Positions 33,674-41,942 of a stretch of DNA of 64,000 nucleotides are shown in pieces. The position numbers and the translations under genes are program-made. The stretch is taken from positions 6,572,001-6,636,000 of the forward strand of contig NZ_CP107958.1 in the NCBI RefSeq assembly GCF_036075115.1. Reading direction: 5' to 3'. This DNA comes from Streptomyces sp. NBC_00377 (GTDB taxonomy: Bacteria; Actinomycetota; Actinomycetes; Streptomycetales; Streptomycetaceae). The number at the start of each line of letters is the position of its first letter. Position 1 is the first letter of the stretch. The notes under the pieces are model-generated. The model was not told where the DNA came from. It searched no databases and worked only from the letters and a program-made list of their open reading frames with translations.

Positions 33674-33859
33674 GAGGCCTGTCCTTCTGGGGAAAAGGGG
33701 CGGGACGATCGGGGCGTGCGAGTCCGCTGATCGTAATGGGGGAGGCGCGCAAAGTCGTAGACGGGTCACGGCCAAGAGGCGGCTGAGGACGGCCGAGAGC
33801 GTACGAGGGGCACGGCGGGAGTGGGCGGAGCCGCCGGGCGGGCGTCGTGGGTGGCCGCC

Positions 33860-33989
33860 GTGCCCGGACCCCGTGCCCGGTCGCCGTGCCCGGACGGCGT
33901 GCCCGGACCCCGTGCCCGGTCGCCGTGCCCGGTCGCCGTGCCCGGACCCCGTGCACGGACGCCGTGCCCGGACGGCGTGCACGGTCGGG
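33860..33989. repeat. 13-bp tandem repeat, ten copies
   Basis: GTGCCCGG(A/T)CNCC units start every 13 bp from 33860 to 33977; two have GTGCACGG. It lies in the 423-bp gap between the DUF3105 and NsrR genes, where I see no gene. Confidence 0.9.
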
Positions 33990-34069
33990 GTGTCCACGGC
34001 AGGGAGGATGTCAAGGCAGGGAAGTCCGAGATCGGGAGTCCATGATCGGCAGACGATAATTTGTAGCGG

Positions 34070-34084
34070 AGATGCGCATTATCT
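34070..34084. promoter_or_regulatory. Candidate NsrR site in the nsrR promoter
   Basis: AGATGCGCATTATCT has matching outer arms (AGAT/ATCT) and shares GAGATGC with the hmp promoter site. It abuts the -10 hexamer, fitting autorepression. Confidence 0.45.
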
Positions 34085-34089
34085 ACGCT
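34084..34089 (+). promoter_or_regulatory. -10 hexamer TACGCT, leaderless start of nsrR
   Basis: TACGCT, 7 nt, then the ATG at 34097; no ribosome site. Confidence 0.5.
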
Positions 34090-34096
34090 TCCTTCC

Positions 34097-34540
34097 ATGC
34101 GGCTGTTGCGATCCACCGACCTGGCACTACGCGTCCTCATGCGTCTCGCGGTGGCGGGCGACACCCCCGAGGCCACCCCCACCACCCGCGCCGTGGCGGC
34201 CGCGATGGAGGTCCCCTACACCCATGCGGCGAAGGTCGTGGCCGAGCTTCAGCACCTGGGTCTGCTGGAGGCGCGCCGGGGCAGGGGCGGCGGCCTGGCC
34301 CTCACCGACCGGGGCCGCACGGCCTCCGTCGGCTCGGTCGTCCGCGCCTTCGAGGGTGACGGCGACGTCGTCGACTGCGAGGGCGCCACTCCGTGCCCGC
34401 TCAGGTCGGCCTGCCGTCTGCGCGGCGCCCTGCGCCGGGCCCAGGAGGCGTTCTTCGCCTCCCTCGACCCGATCACGGTCGCGGACATCGTGGCGGAACC
34501 GACGGGGCCGTTGCTGCTGGGCATCCCCGGGTTCGCCTGA
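34097..34540 (+). CDS. nsrR: NO-sensing Rrf2-family repressor NsrR
   Basis: A 147-residue regulator with an N-terminal winged HTH (TRAVAAAMEVPYTHAAKVVA at about residues 30-49, then the wing RRGRGGG). Three cysteines C94, C100 and C106 and an aspartate D8 correspond to the four [4Fe-4S] ligands known for streptomycete NsrR. Nitrosylation of the cluster releases DNA and de-represses the flavohaemoglobin gene, here only 500 bp away on the other strand. It is probably self-regulated through 34070-34084. Confidence 0.92.
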   Translation: MRLLRSTDLALRVLMRLAVAGDTPEATPTTRAVAAAMEVPYTHAAKVVAELQHLGLLEARRGRGGGLALTDRGRTASVGSVVRAFEGDGDVVDCEGATPCPLRSACRLRGALRRAQEAFFASLDPITVADIVAEPTGPLLLGIPGFA

Positions 34541-34663
34541 CCCGGCCGCCGTGCGAGGACCGCCGACGCGCAACGGCCGGCCGCGGGGCGCCGGGAGCCG
34601 CCTTCACGTTTCCCCCATGCAATGCGGTTGAAGGCGCATCGCCGGGCCGGATTGGATGGCCCG

Positions 34664-34930
34664 ATGGAACGCATCGAAGCAGAGCTGTTCACCGCCGGCG
34701 GCAACAACGCCGTAGTCCGCCTGCCCGGCCGGCGGTTCCCCGGAGTGCTGGTGCAGGGCGACTCCCTGCACATCCTGCGCACCGACGTGGCCGAGCTGGT
34801 GGAGGCCTGCGAGCGCGGTGACCTGGGCGACGCCCGCGACGCCGCCGGGCTCCTCCTGGCCGGCCTCGACACCCTGCTGGAGCGCTACGCGACCGCGCTC
34901 GACGAGCACGAGATCCCCCGGCCGTACTGA
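34664..34930 (+). CDS. Conserved 88-aa soluble protein (DUF6959-like)
   Basis: A small acidic protein reading MERIEAELFTAGGNNAVVRL, then PGRRFPGVLVQGDSLHILR and an Ala/Leu-rich helical C-terminus ending RPY. The first half suggests a small beta-barrel, the second two helices. I recall such proteins as DUF6959; no function is known. The ribosome site is weak (GGATGGCC). It lies between nsrR and hmp, so a link to nitrosative stress is possible but unproven. Confidence 0.7.
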   Translation: MERIEAELFTAGGNNAVVRLPGRRFPGVLVQGDSLHILRTDVAELVEACERGDLGDARDAAGLLLAGLDTLLERYATALDEHEIPRPY

Positions 34931-34998
34931 GCCGGGCGGCCCGCGACGGCCCGTGTACCGCGCTCGTGCGGCCCCCGCGCCCACGCGCCCCCTCCGGG

Positions 34999-35024
34999 CG
35001 CCCCCTCCGCGCCCGGAGGGGGCG
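34999..35024. terminator. Terminator between the small gene and hmp
   Basis: An 11-bp perfect stem (CGCCCCCTCCG) with a 4-nt loop between the two convergent stop codons. Confidence 0.75.
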
Positions 35025-35039
35025 GGCCGCCGCGCCGGC

Positions 35040-36263
35040 TCAGGCGCGCGCCAGCCACAGGTCGGGGCCGAACACCTCGTAGTGCACGTCCGCGGGGGCG
35101 ACGCCCTTCTCGATCAGCTGCGCCCGGACCGCCCGCATGAACGGCAGTGGCCCGCACAGGTACGCGCGCGTACCCGGCGCGACGGACACGTCCGTGAGGT
35201 CGGCGAGGCCCGTCCGGGCGTGGGCCGGGGCCTCCCGTTCGTACCAGAGGTGCACGGAGGCGTCCGGCAGCTTCGCCGCGTACGCCTCGTGGTCGGTGCG
35301 CAGGGCGTGGTCCGCGGGGGAGCGGTCGGCGTGGACGACCGTCACCGGCGCGTCGTGGCCGGTGGCTGCGAGATGGGCCAGCATCGAGACGATCGGGGTG
35401 ACGCCGATTCCCGCGGAGGCGAGCAGCAGGGGGGTGCCTCCCGCCTCGTCGAGGACCAGGTCGCCGTACGGCTCGGAGAGCTCGAGCACGCTGCCCGCCT
35501 CCACGTGCGCGTGGAGGTGGTTGGAGACCTCGCCCTCAGGGGTCGCCGGGCCGCCGGTCACGCGCTTGACGCTGATCCGGCGTTCGTCCGACCCCGGTGC
35601 GCCGCAGAGGCTGTACTGCCGGATCTGGCGGGCGCCGTCGGGGAGCCGCGTGCGGACGGAGACGTACTGGCCCGCGCGGAAGTCCCGCACCGGGGCGCCG
35701 TCGCGCGGACGCAGGGAGAACGTGACGACGTCCGCGGTCTCCGGGACGCGTTCCACGATCTCCCACTCACGCCAGGTCCCGGGGGTCTCCCCGCTCTCCT
35801 CGTACAGGCGGCGCTCGATGGCGATCAGGGCGTTCGCCATCAGCCAGTAGACCTCGTCCCAGGCCGCGGCGACCTCGGGCGTGACCGCCTCGCCGAGGAC
35901 GTCGGCGATGGCGGCGAAGAGGTGCTCGTGGACCACCGCGTACTGCTCGGGTGCGATGCCGAGCGAGGCGTGCTTGTGCGCGATCCGGGTGAGCATCGCG
36001 TCGGGGCGGTCCTGCGGAAGGCCAGGCGCCTGCGGACGCTCGGGCGTGTGCTCGACGAGCCGCGTGGCGAAGGCGGCGATGGACCCGGCCAGGGCCTGGC
36101 GCTGGGTGCCCGCCGCCTGGTTGCCGCGGTTGAACACATCGCGCAGGAGGTCCGGATGCGCCGCGAAGAGGCCGGCGTAGAAGCGCTCGGTGATCTCGCC
36201 GATGGCCGCGCCGACGGCGGGGAGCGTGGCGCGGACGGTGGCTGCGGACTGCTCGGACAGCAT
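35040..36263 (-). CDS. hmp: Flavohaemoglobin (nitric oxide dioxygenase)
   Basis: A 407-residue cytoplasmic enzyme that oxidises NO to nitrate using O2 and NAD(P)H. The globin domain (residues 1-150) has the distal Tyr Y29 and proximal His H98 (HKHASLG). The ferredoxin-reductase part has the FAD motif RQYSLCG, the NAD(P) motif GIGVTPIVSML and the C-terminal YEVFGP. A palindromic site upstream (36319-36331) and the neighbouring nsrR gene make NO-dependent control very likely. Confidence 0.96.
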   Translation of the reverse strand: MLSEQSAATVRATLPAVGAAIGEITERFYAGLFAAHPDLLRDVFNRGNQAAGTQRQALAGSIAAFATRLVEHTPERPQAPGLPQDRPDAMLTRIAHKHASLGIAPEQYAVVHEHLFAAIADVLGEAVTPEVAAAWDEVYWLMANALIAIERRLYEESGETPGTWREWEIVERVPETADVVTFSLRPRDGAPVRDFRAGQYVSVRTRLPDGARQIRQYSLCGAPGSDERRISVKRVTGGPATPEGEVSNHLHAHVEAGSVLELSEPYGDLVLDEAGGTPLLLASAGIGVTPIVSMLAHLAATGHDAPVTVVHADRSPADHALRTDHEAYAAKLPDASVHLWYEREAPAHARTGLADLTDVSVAPGTRAYLCGPLPFMRAVRAQLIEKGVAPADVHYEVFGPDLWLARA

Positions 36264-36318
36264 CGGGGCTCCTCAAAGCTGACTCGGTGTTCTGCTGCCC
36301 GGCAACCTAGTTAAAGTC

Positions 36319-36331
36319 GCATCTGAGATGC
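36319..36331. promoter_or_regulatory. NsrR-type operator of hmp
   Basis: GCATCT-G-AGATGC is a perfect palindrome set in an A/T-rich frame (TTAAAGTC before, AAATTAAG after), in keeping with the 11-1-11 pattern of NsrR sites. Confidence 0.7.
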
Positions 36332-36414
36332 AAATTAAGTGAGCCGAGTGAGACGGGGGAGGTCGGGCATTACGGATGTCGGCCCGAGCAGGCAAGATGG
36401 GCGACAGAGCAGTG

Positions 36415-36450
36415 CATCTGCCGGACGTGAGGTAATACATCTGCCGGACG
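36415..36450 (+). repeat. 13-bp direct repeat upstream of glnA2
   Basis: CATCTGCCGGACG occurs at 36415 and 36438, 23 bp apart, roughly two helical turns. It could be a tandem regulator site for the glutamine synthetase gene. The rest of the 36264-36595 gap holds no gene. Confidence 0.55.
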
Positions 36451-36595
36451 GAAGGCGTTCAGGCCCCGGTCGCCGAGACGATCATGGTCGGCAACGCGCA
36501 CGAAATGGTGTTGTGGTGTGATGCTCGGGTGCCCGACCGCCTCTGCCCGGGACGGGGTACAGGCGGCCTGACCAGCAAGGATGGGGAAGCGGAAG

Positions 36596-37957
36596 ATGGA
36601 CAAGCAGCAGGAGTTCGTGCTCCGGACGTTGGAGGAGCGCGACATCCGGTTCGTACGGCTGTGGTTCACGGACGTGCTGGGCTTCCTCAAGTCCGTCGCC
36701 GTGGCCCCGGCCGAGCTCGAACAGGCCTTCGACGAAGGCATCGGTTTCGACGGCTCCGCCATCGAGGGCTTCGCCCGGGTCTACGAGTCGGACATGATCG
36801 CGAAGCCGGACCCGTCCACCTTCCAGGTCCTTCCCTGGCGCGCGGAGGCCCCCGGTACCGCACGCATGTTCTGCGACATCCTCATGCCGGACGGTTCCCC
36901 GTCCTTCGCCGACCCCAGGTACGTGCTGAAGCGCGCCCTCGCGCGCGCCTCCGACCTGGGCTTCACCTTCTACACCCACCCCGAGATCGAGTTCTTCCTG
37001 CTGAAGAACAAGCCGACCGACGGCTCCCGCCCCACCCCGGCCGACAACTCCGGCTACTTCGACCACACCCCGCAGAACGTGGGCATGGACTTCCGCCGCC
37101 AGGCGATCACCATGCTCGAGTCGATGGGCATCTCGGTCGAGTTCTCCCACCACGAGGGAGCCCCCGGCCAGCAGGAGATCGACCTGCGCTACGCCGACGC
37201 CCTCTCCACGGCCGACAACATCATGACGTTCCGCCTGGTCATGAAGCAGGTCGCACTGGAGCAGGGAGTCCAGGCGACCTTCATGCCGAAGCCGTTCTCC
37301 GAGCACCCGGGCAGCGGCATGCACACCCACCTCTCGCTCTTCGAGGGCGACCGCAACGCCTTCTACGAGTCGGGTGCGGAGTACCAGCTCTCCAAGGTCG
37401 GCCGGTCCTTCATCGCGGGACTGCTGAAGCACGCGGCCGAGATCGCCGCCGTCACCAACCAGTGGGTCAACTCCTACAAGCGCATCTGGGGCGGCTCCGA
37501 GCGCACGGCCGGTGCGGGCGGCGAGGCCCCCTCGTACATCTGCTGGGGCCACAACAACCGCTCCGCGCTGGTGCGCGTGCCGATGTACAAGCCCGGCAAG
37601 ACGGGTTCCGCCCGCATCGAGGTCCGCTCCCTCGACTCCGGCACCAACCCGTACCTGTCGTACGCCATGCTGCTCGCCGCCGGCCTCAAGGGCGTCGAGG
37701 AGGGCTACGAGCTTCCGCCGGGCGCCGAGGACGACGTCTGGGCGCTGTCCGACGCCGAACGCCGCGCCATGGGCATCGAGCCGCTCCCGCAGAACCTCGG
37801 CGAGGCGCTGGGCCTGATGGAGCGCAGCGACCTCGTCGCCGAGACCCTCGGCGAGCACGTCTTCGACTTCTTCCTGCGCAACAAGAAGGCGGAGTGGGAG
37901 GAGTACCGCTCCGAGGTCACCGCGTTCGAGCTGCGGAAGAACCTGCCGGTGCTGTAA
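36596..37957 (+). CDS. glnA2: GlnA2-type glutamine synthetase-like ligase
   Basis: A 453-residue member of the type I glutamine synthetase fold. Catalytic segments are present: DGSAIEGF, PEIEFF, the metal-binding GQQEIDLRY, HTHLSLF, and the Arg-rich RSALVRVPMY. The sequence and exact length match what I recall for Streptomyces coelicolor GlnA2, shown to be a gamma-glutamylpolyamine synthetase rather than a true glutamine synthetase. A Tyr at 371 in EGYELPP aligns with the region adenylylated in GlnA. ATG 36596 with GGAAG before it is chosen over an ATG 15 nt upstream. It is near glnE, with one VOC gene between. Confidence 0.9.
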   Translation: MDKQQEFVLRTLEERDIRFVRLWFTDVLGFLKSVAVAPAELEQAFDEGIGFDGSAIEGFARVYESDMIAKPDPSTFQVLPWRAEAPGTARMFCDILMPDGSPSFADPRYVLKRALARASDLGFTFYTHPEIEFFLLKNKPTDGSRPTPADNSGYFDHTPQNVGMDFRRQAITMLESMGISVEFSHHEGAPGQQEIDLRYADALSTADNIMTFRLVMKQVALEQGVQATFMPKPFSEHPGSGMHTHLSLFEGDRNAFYESGAEYQLSKVGRSFIAGLLKHAAEIAAVTNQWVNSYKRIWGGSERTAGAGGEAPSYICWGHNNRSALVRVPMYKPGKTGSARIEVRSLDSGTNPYLSYAMLLAAGLKGVEEGYELPPGAEDDVWALSDAERRAMGIEPLPQNLGEALGLMERSDLVAETLGEHVFDFFLRNKKAEWEEYRSEVTAFELRKNLPVL

Positions 37958-37995
37958 GCGCAGCTCAGGGCGGGTTTCCCGCTGGGACGGCACGT

Positions 37996-38024
37996 GGGGC
38001 CGACGGTCGTGGACCGTCGGCCCC
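37996..38024. terminator. Terminator after glnA2
   Basis: A 13-bp perfect stem (GGGGCCGACGGTC) with a 3-nt loop, between the convergent glnA2 and VOC genes. Confidence 0.85.
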
Positions 38025-38130
38025 TCGGTGTCCCGCCCGGTCGCCGGCCGTCCGTGCCGGCCGGGTTCGGGCCGTCCTTGAGCCGGCGGCTTCCGGACGA
38101 CCCCCGTGGTCCCGCGCCGCGGCCGGAGTC

Positions 38131-38565
38131 CTACCGGGCCTTCAGCTGTGCCAGCACCTGGTGCAGCGGCTCCGTCTCCCGGCGGCGGTACTCCTGGATC
38201 GCCCAGCCGTTGCCGTCGGGGTCCTTGAAATACATGAAGGTCGCTCCGTCCTGGGGCGAGAACCGCTGGGGTTCGGTGACGTCCAGGCCACGGCCCGTCA
38301 GTTCCTCGTACGCCGCCTTCGCGTCCGTCACACAGAGCTGCATGCCGTGGTACGTGCCCGGCTGCGGTGTCCCCGTGGGGACCTGGAGGCCGTCCACCAG
38401 GGCGATCGAACATCCCGAGCCGGGCGGGGTGAGCTGGACGATGCGTACGCCCTCCATGACCTCGCCGTCGAGGTCGACGTGGAAGCCGACCTTGTCGCGG
38501 TAGAACTCCTTGGCCCGGTCCACGTCGGACACCGGCAGCAGGATCACCTCTAGGGTCATGTCCAT
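38131..38565 (-). CDS. VOC (glyoxalase/bleomycin resistance) family protein
   Basis: A 144-residue protein with two beta-alpha-beta-beta-beta modules: LLPVSDVDRAKEFYRDKVGF at the start and FKDPDGNGWAIQEY near the end, the typical VOC pair. Such proteins are metal enzymes or antibiotic-binding proteins. It diverges from glnE across 170 bp and converges on glnA2. Substrate unknown. Confidence 0.9.
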   Translation of the reverse strand: MDMTLEVILLPVSDVDRAKEFYRDKVGFHVDLDGEVMEGVRIVQLTPPGSGCSIALVDGLQVPTGTPQPGTYHGMQLCVTDAKAAYEELTGRGLDVTEPQRFSPQDGATFMYFKDPDGNGWAIQEYRRRETEPLHQVLAQLKAR

Positions 38566-38735
38566 GGCTTGACTCCCTTGTCACGGCCGTCGCTGTTCGG
38601 AGAACCCGAGTCTCACAGAACCTCCGGCCCCGCAGCGTCCGAAGTTCCACAGAAGCGGAAACCGGTCCGGGGCGCCACCGAAGGGTGCGGGTTACGCTCA
38701 GGTGCGTACGACCTTGATCCGAGGGAGGGCCGGGG

Positions 38736-41732
38736 ATGATGGCGCCGGGGCGCAGGAGCAGCACCTTCACACGGCTGCTGCGGCACGGCTTCACCGACCC
38801 CTCCGCCGCCGAGCGGTTGCTGGACGGGCCCGAGCTGTCCCCCGTGCGCAACGACCCCTTCCTGCTGGAGGCACTCGGCGGCACCGCCGATCCCGATCTC
38901 GCCCTGCACGGACTCGTCCGGCTGCTGGAGGCGCAGCCCGGGCTCACCGCCCGCCGGGAGCTGCTCGACACGCTGATAGCGGCCAAGCCGCTGCGCGACC
39001 GGCTGCTGGGGGTGCTGGGGGCGTCCGCCGCCCTCGCCGACCACCTCGCCCGGCATCCGCGGGACTGGGAGGTGCTGGTCACCTACGAGCCGCGGGACCT
39101 CCACCCCGGGGTGGAGGAGTTCGTACGGGAGCTGGCCGGGGCCACCGACCCCGTGTCGCTGCGCGTCGCCTACCGGCGGTGCCTGCTGTCCATCGCGGCG
39201 CGGGACGTGTGCGGGACGACCGATCTCGCCGAGACCGCCGCCGAGCTGGCCGATCTCGCCACCGCCACGCTGCGGGCGGCCCTGGGTCTCGCCCGGGCCG
39301 CCGCGCCCGACGACGCCGCGCTGTGCCGGCTCGCCGTCATCGCCATGGGCAAATGCGGCGGACACGAACTGAACTACGTCTCCGACGTCGACGTGATCTT
39401 CGTGGGCGAGGCAGCCGACGGGGCCGACGAGGGCAAGGCGCTGCGGGCCGCCACGAAGCTGGCCTCGCACCTGATGCGGATCTGTTCCGAGACCACCGTG
39501 GAAGGGTCCATCTGGCCCGTCGACGCCAATCTGCGGCCCGAGGGGCGCAACGGGCCGCTGGTGCGGACGCTGTCCAGTCACCTCGCCTACTACCAGCGGT
39601 GGGCCAAGACCTGGGAGTTCCAGGCGCTGTTGAAGGCGCGGCCGGTGGCCGGCGATCTGACGCTCGGCGCCGAGTACGTCGCCGCGGTCGCGCCCATGGT
39701 CTGGCAGGCCGCAGAGCGGGAGAACTTCGTCGCCGACGTGCAGAAGATGCGGCGACGGGTCGTCGAGAACATCCCGGTCGCCGAGGTGGAGCGGGAACTG
39801 AAGCTCGGGCCGGGCGGGTTGCGGGACGTCGAGTTCGCCGTACAGCTGTTGCAGCTGGTGCACGGGCGGGCCGACGCGTCGTTGCGCAGCGGCACCACGC
39901 TCGACGCCCTCCAGGCGCTCGCCGCGGGCGGCTACGTCGGACGCGCCGACGCCGAGCAACTGGACGCCGCCTACCGGTTCCTGCGGTCCATGGAGCACCG
40001 GATCCAGCTCTACCGGCTGCGGCGCACCCATCTCGTGCCCGAGGCCGAGGACGACCTGCGGCGACTGGGCCGCTCCCTCGGACTGCGCACCGACCCGGTC
40101 GTGGAGCTGGGCCAGGAATGGAAGCGGCACGCCGCCGTGGTGCGCAGGCTGCACGAGAAGCTGTTCTACCGGCCGCTGCTCGACGCCGTCGCCCAACTCG
40201 CGCCCGGTGAGACCCGGTTGAGCCCGAAGGCGGCCCGGGAACGGCTGGTCGCACTGGGCTACGCCGATCCCGCGTCCGCACTGCGCCACCTGGAGGCACT
40301 GGCCTCCGGCGTCTCGCGCAAGGCGGCCATCCAGCGCACCCTGCTGCCCGTGCTGCTGGGCTGGTTCGCGGACTCCGCCGACCCGGACGCGGGTCTGCTC
40401 AACTTCCGCAAGGTGTCGGACGCGCTCGGCAAGACGCCCTGGTACCTGCGGCTGCTGCGGGACGAGGGCGCCGCGGCGGAGAACCTCGCGCGCGTGCTGT
40501 CCGCCGGGCGGCTCGCCCCCGACCTGCTGATGCGGGCCCCGGAGGCGGTGGCGCTGCTCGGCGACGGGGACGGCGGGGGCCTCGAGCCGCGCGGGCGGGC
40601 GCACCTGGAGCAGGAGATACTCGCCGCGGTGCGCCGGGCCGACGGGGTGGTGCAGGCCGTCACCGCGGCCCGCGGGGTCCGCCGGCGTGAGCTGTTCCGG
40701 ACGTCCGCTGCGGACATCGTCGCCTCCTACGGGACGGAGGCGCAGCCCGTCGAGGCCGACCAGGGCGCCCTCGTGGACCTGGTGGGCGCGGCCGTGTCCG
40801 ACCTGACGGCCGCCACGCTGGCCGGTACGCTCCGCGCGGTCGTGCGGGACGGCTGGGGCGACTCGCTCCCCACCCGTTTCGCCGTCATCGGCATGGGCCG
40901 CTTCGGCGGTCATGAACTCGGCTACGGATCCGACGCCGACGTCCTGTTCGTGCACGAGCCGCGGGACGGCGTCGACGAGCGCGAGGCGGCGCAGGCCGCG
41001 AACAAGGTCGTCTCCGAGATGCGCCGCCTCCTCCAGATCCCCAGTGCCGATCCGCCGCTGCTCATCGACGCCGACCTGCGTCCGGAGGGCAAGTCGGGCC
41101 CTCTCGTACGTACCTTGAAGTCGTACGAGGCCTACTACCGCCGCTGGTCGCTCGGTTGGGAGTCGCAGGCTCTGCTGCGGGCCCAGGTCGTGGCCGGGGA
41201 CGAGGAGTTGGGGCGGCGGTTCATCGAGCTGATCGACCCCCTGCGGTATCCGGCGCACGGGCTGGGCGAGGAGGCCGTGCGGGAGATCCGGCGGCTGAAG
41301 GCACGTATGGAGTCGGAGCGGCTGCCCCGGGGCGCCGATCCGAAGCTGCACACCAAACTCGGCCCGGGCGGGCTGTCCGACGTCGAGTGGACGGTGCAGC
41401 TGGTCCAGATGCGGCACGGCGCGACGGATCCGGGGCTGCGGACCACACGCACCCGTGAGGCCCTCGCCGCCGCGCGTGAGGCCGGACTCGTCCCGGAGGA
41501 GGACGCGGCGATCCTGGACGAGGCGTGGGTGCTGGCGACCCGGGTGCGCAACGCGGTGATGCTGGTGCGCGGGCGCGCCGGGGACACCTTCCCGTCCGAC
41601 GCGCGGGAACTGGTCGCCGTGGGGCGGTACTTGGGGTACGGGACCGGGCTGGTGGGCGACATGCTCGACGACTACCGGCGTACCGCGCGCCGGGCCCGGA
41701 GCGTGGTGGACGAGCTGTTCTACGGCGGCTAG
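38736..41732 (+). CDS. glnE: Bifunctional glutamine synthetase adenylyltransferase/adenylyl-removing enzyme
   Basis: A 998-residue cytoplasmic enzyme that adds and removes AMP on glutamine synthetase. Two nucleotidyltransferase domains are visible, each with GG-x(9)-D-x-D: CGGHELNYVSDVDV (about residues 207-220) and FGGHELGYGSDADV (about 723-736). The N-terminal one is the removing, the C-terminal one the transferring half in E. coli. Between them is a long helical linker. GAGGGAGG precedes tandem ATGs at 38736/38739. Its proximity to glnA2, not the main glnA, is notable. Confidence 0.96.
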   Translation: MMAPGRRSSTFTRLLRHGFTDPSAAERLLDGPELSPVRNDPFLLEALGGTADPDLALHGLVRLLEAQPGLTARRELLDTLIAAKPLRDRLLGVLGASAALADHLARHPRDWEVLVTYEPRDLHPGVEEFVRELAGATDPVSLRVAYRRCLLSIAARDVCGTTDLAETAAELADLATATLRAALGLARAAAPDDAALCRLAVIAMGKCGGHELNYVSDVDVIFVGEAADGADEGKALRAATKLASHLMRICSETTVEGSIWPVDANLRPEGRNGPLVRTLSSHLAYYQRWAKTWEFQALLKARPVAGDLTLGAEYVAAVAPMVWQAAERENFVADVQKMRRRVVENIPVAEVERELKLGPGGLRDVEFAVQLLQLVHGRADASLRSGTTLDALQALAAGGYVGRADAEQLDAAYRFLRSMEHRIQLYRLRRTHLVPEAEDDLRRLGRSLGLRTDPVVELGQEWKRHAAVVRRLHEKLFYRPLLDAVAQLAPGETRLSPKAARERLVALGYADPASALRHLEALASGVSRKAAIQRTLLPVLLGWFADSADPDAGLLNFRKVSDALGKTPWYLRLLRDEGAAAENLARVLSAGRLAPDLLMRAPEAVALLGDGDGGGLEPRGRAHLEQEILAAVRRADGVVQAVTAARGVRRRELFRTSAADIVASYGTEAQPVEADQGALVDLVGAAVSDLTAATLAGTLRAVVRDGWGDSLPTRFAVIGMGRFGGHELGYGSDADVLFVHEPRDGVDEREAAQAANKVVSEMRRLLQIPSADPPLLIDADLRPEGKSGPLVRTLKSYEAYYRRWSLGWESQALLRAQVVAGDEELGRRFIELIDPLRYPAHGLGEEAVREIRRLKARMESERLPRGADPKLHTKLGPGGLSDVEWTVQLVQMRHGATDPGLRTTRTREALAAAREAGLVPEEDAAILDEAWVLATRVRNAVMLVRGRAGDTFPSDARELVAVGRYLGYGTGLVGDMLDDYRRTARRARSVVDELFYGG

Positions 41733-41762
41733 ACGGGCAGCGGGAAGACGGGCAGGCAGGCC

Positions 41763-41850
41763 GGCCGGCGCGGGTCAGCGGGCAGACGTGCACCGGTCAG
41801 GGGGCAGGCCGGCACGGGTCGGCGGGCAGACGGGTACAGGTGAGCGGGTG
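41763..41850. repeat. 44-bp imperfect direct repeat after glnE
   Basis: A unit starting GGCCGGC(G/A)CGGGTC at 41763 is repeated at 41807 with about 80 percent identity by eye. It fills most of the glnE-EamA gap. Confidence 0.6.
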
Positions 41851-41942
41851 GCCGGTGGGCCGTCCGGTGAAAGCCGTGCGGGAGTCGGCCGGAGCGCGGG
41901 CGGGCAGCGGGCGGGAGGTACCGGGGGCGAGGTGTGCGAGGG

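Noticed and set aside
34818..36314. A 498-codon plus-strand frame opposite hmp
   Set aside because: Shadow of the flavohaemoglobin gene and begins inside the small 88-aa gene.
36482..39082. An 866-codon minus-strand frame over glnA2 and the glnE start
   Set aside because: Antisense of a strongly recognisable glutamine synthetase-type gene; passes through a terminator hairpin.
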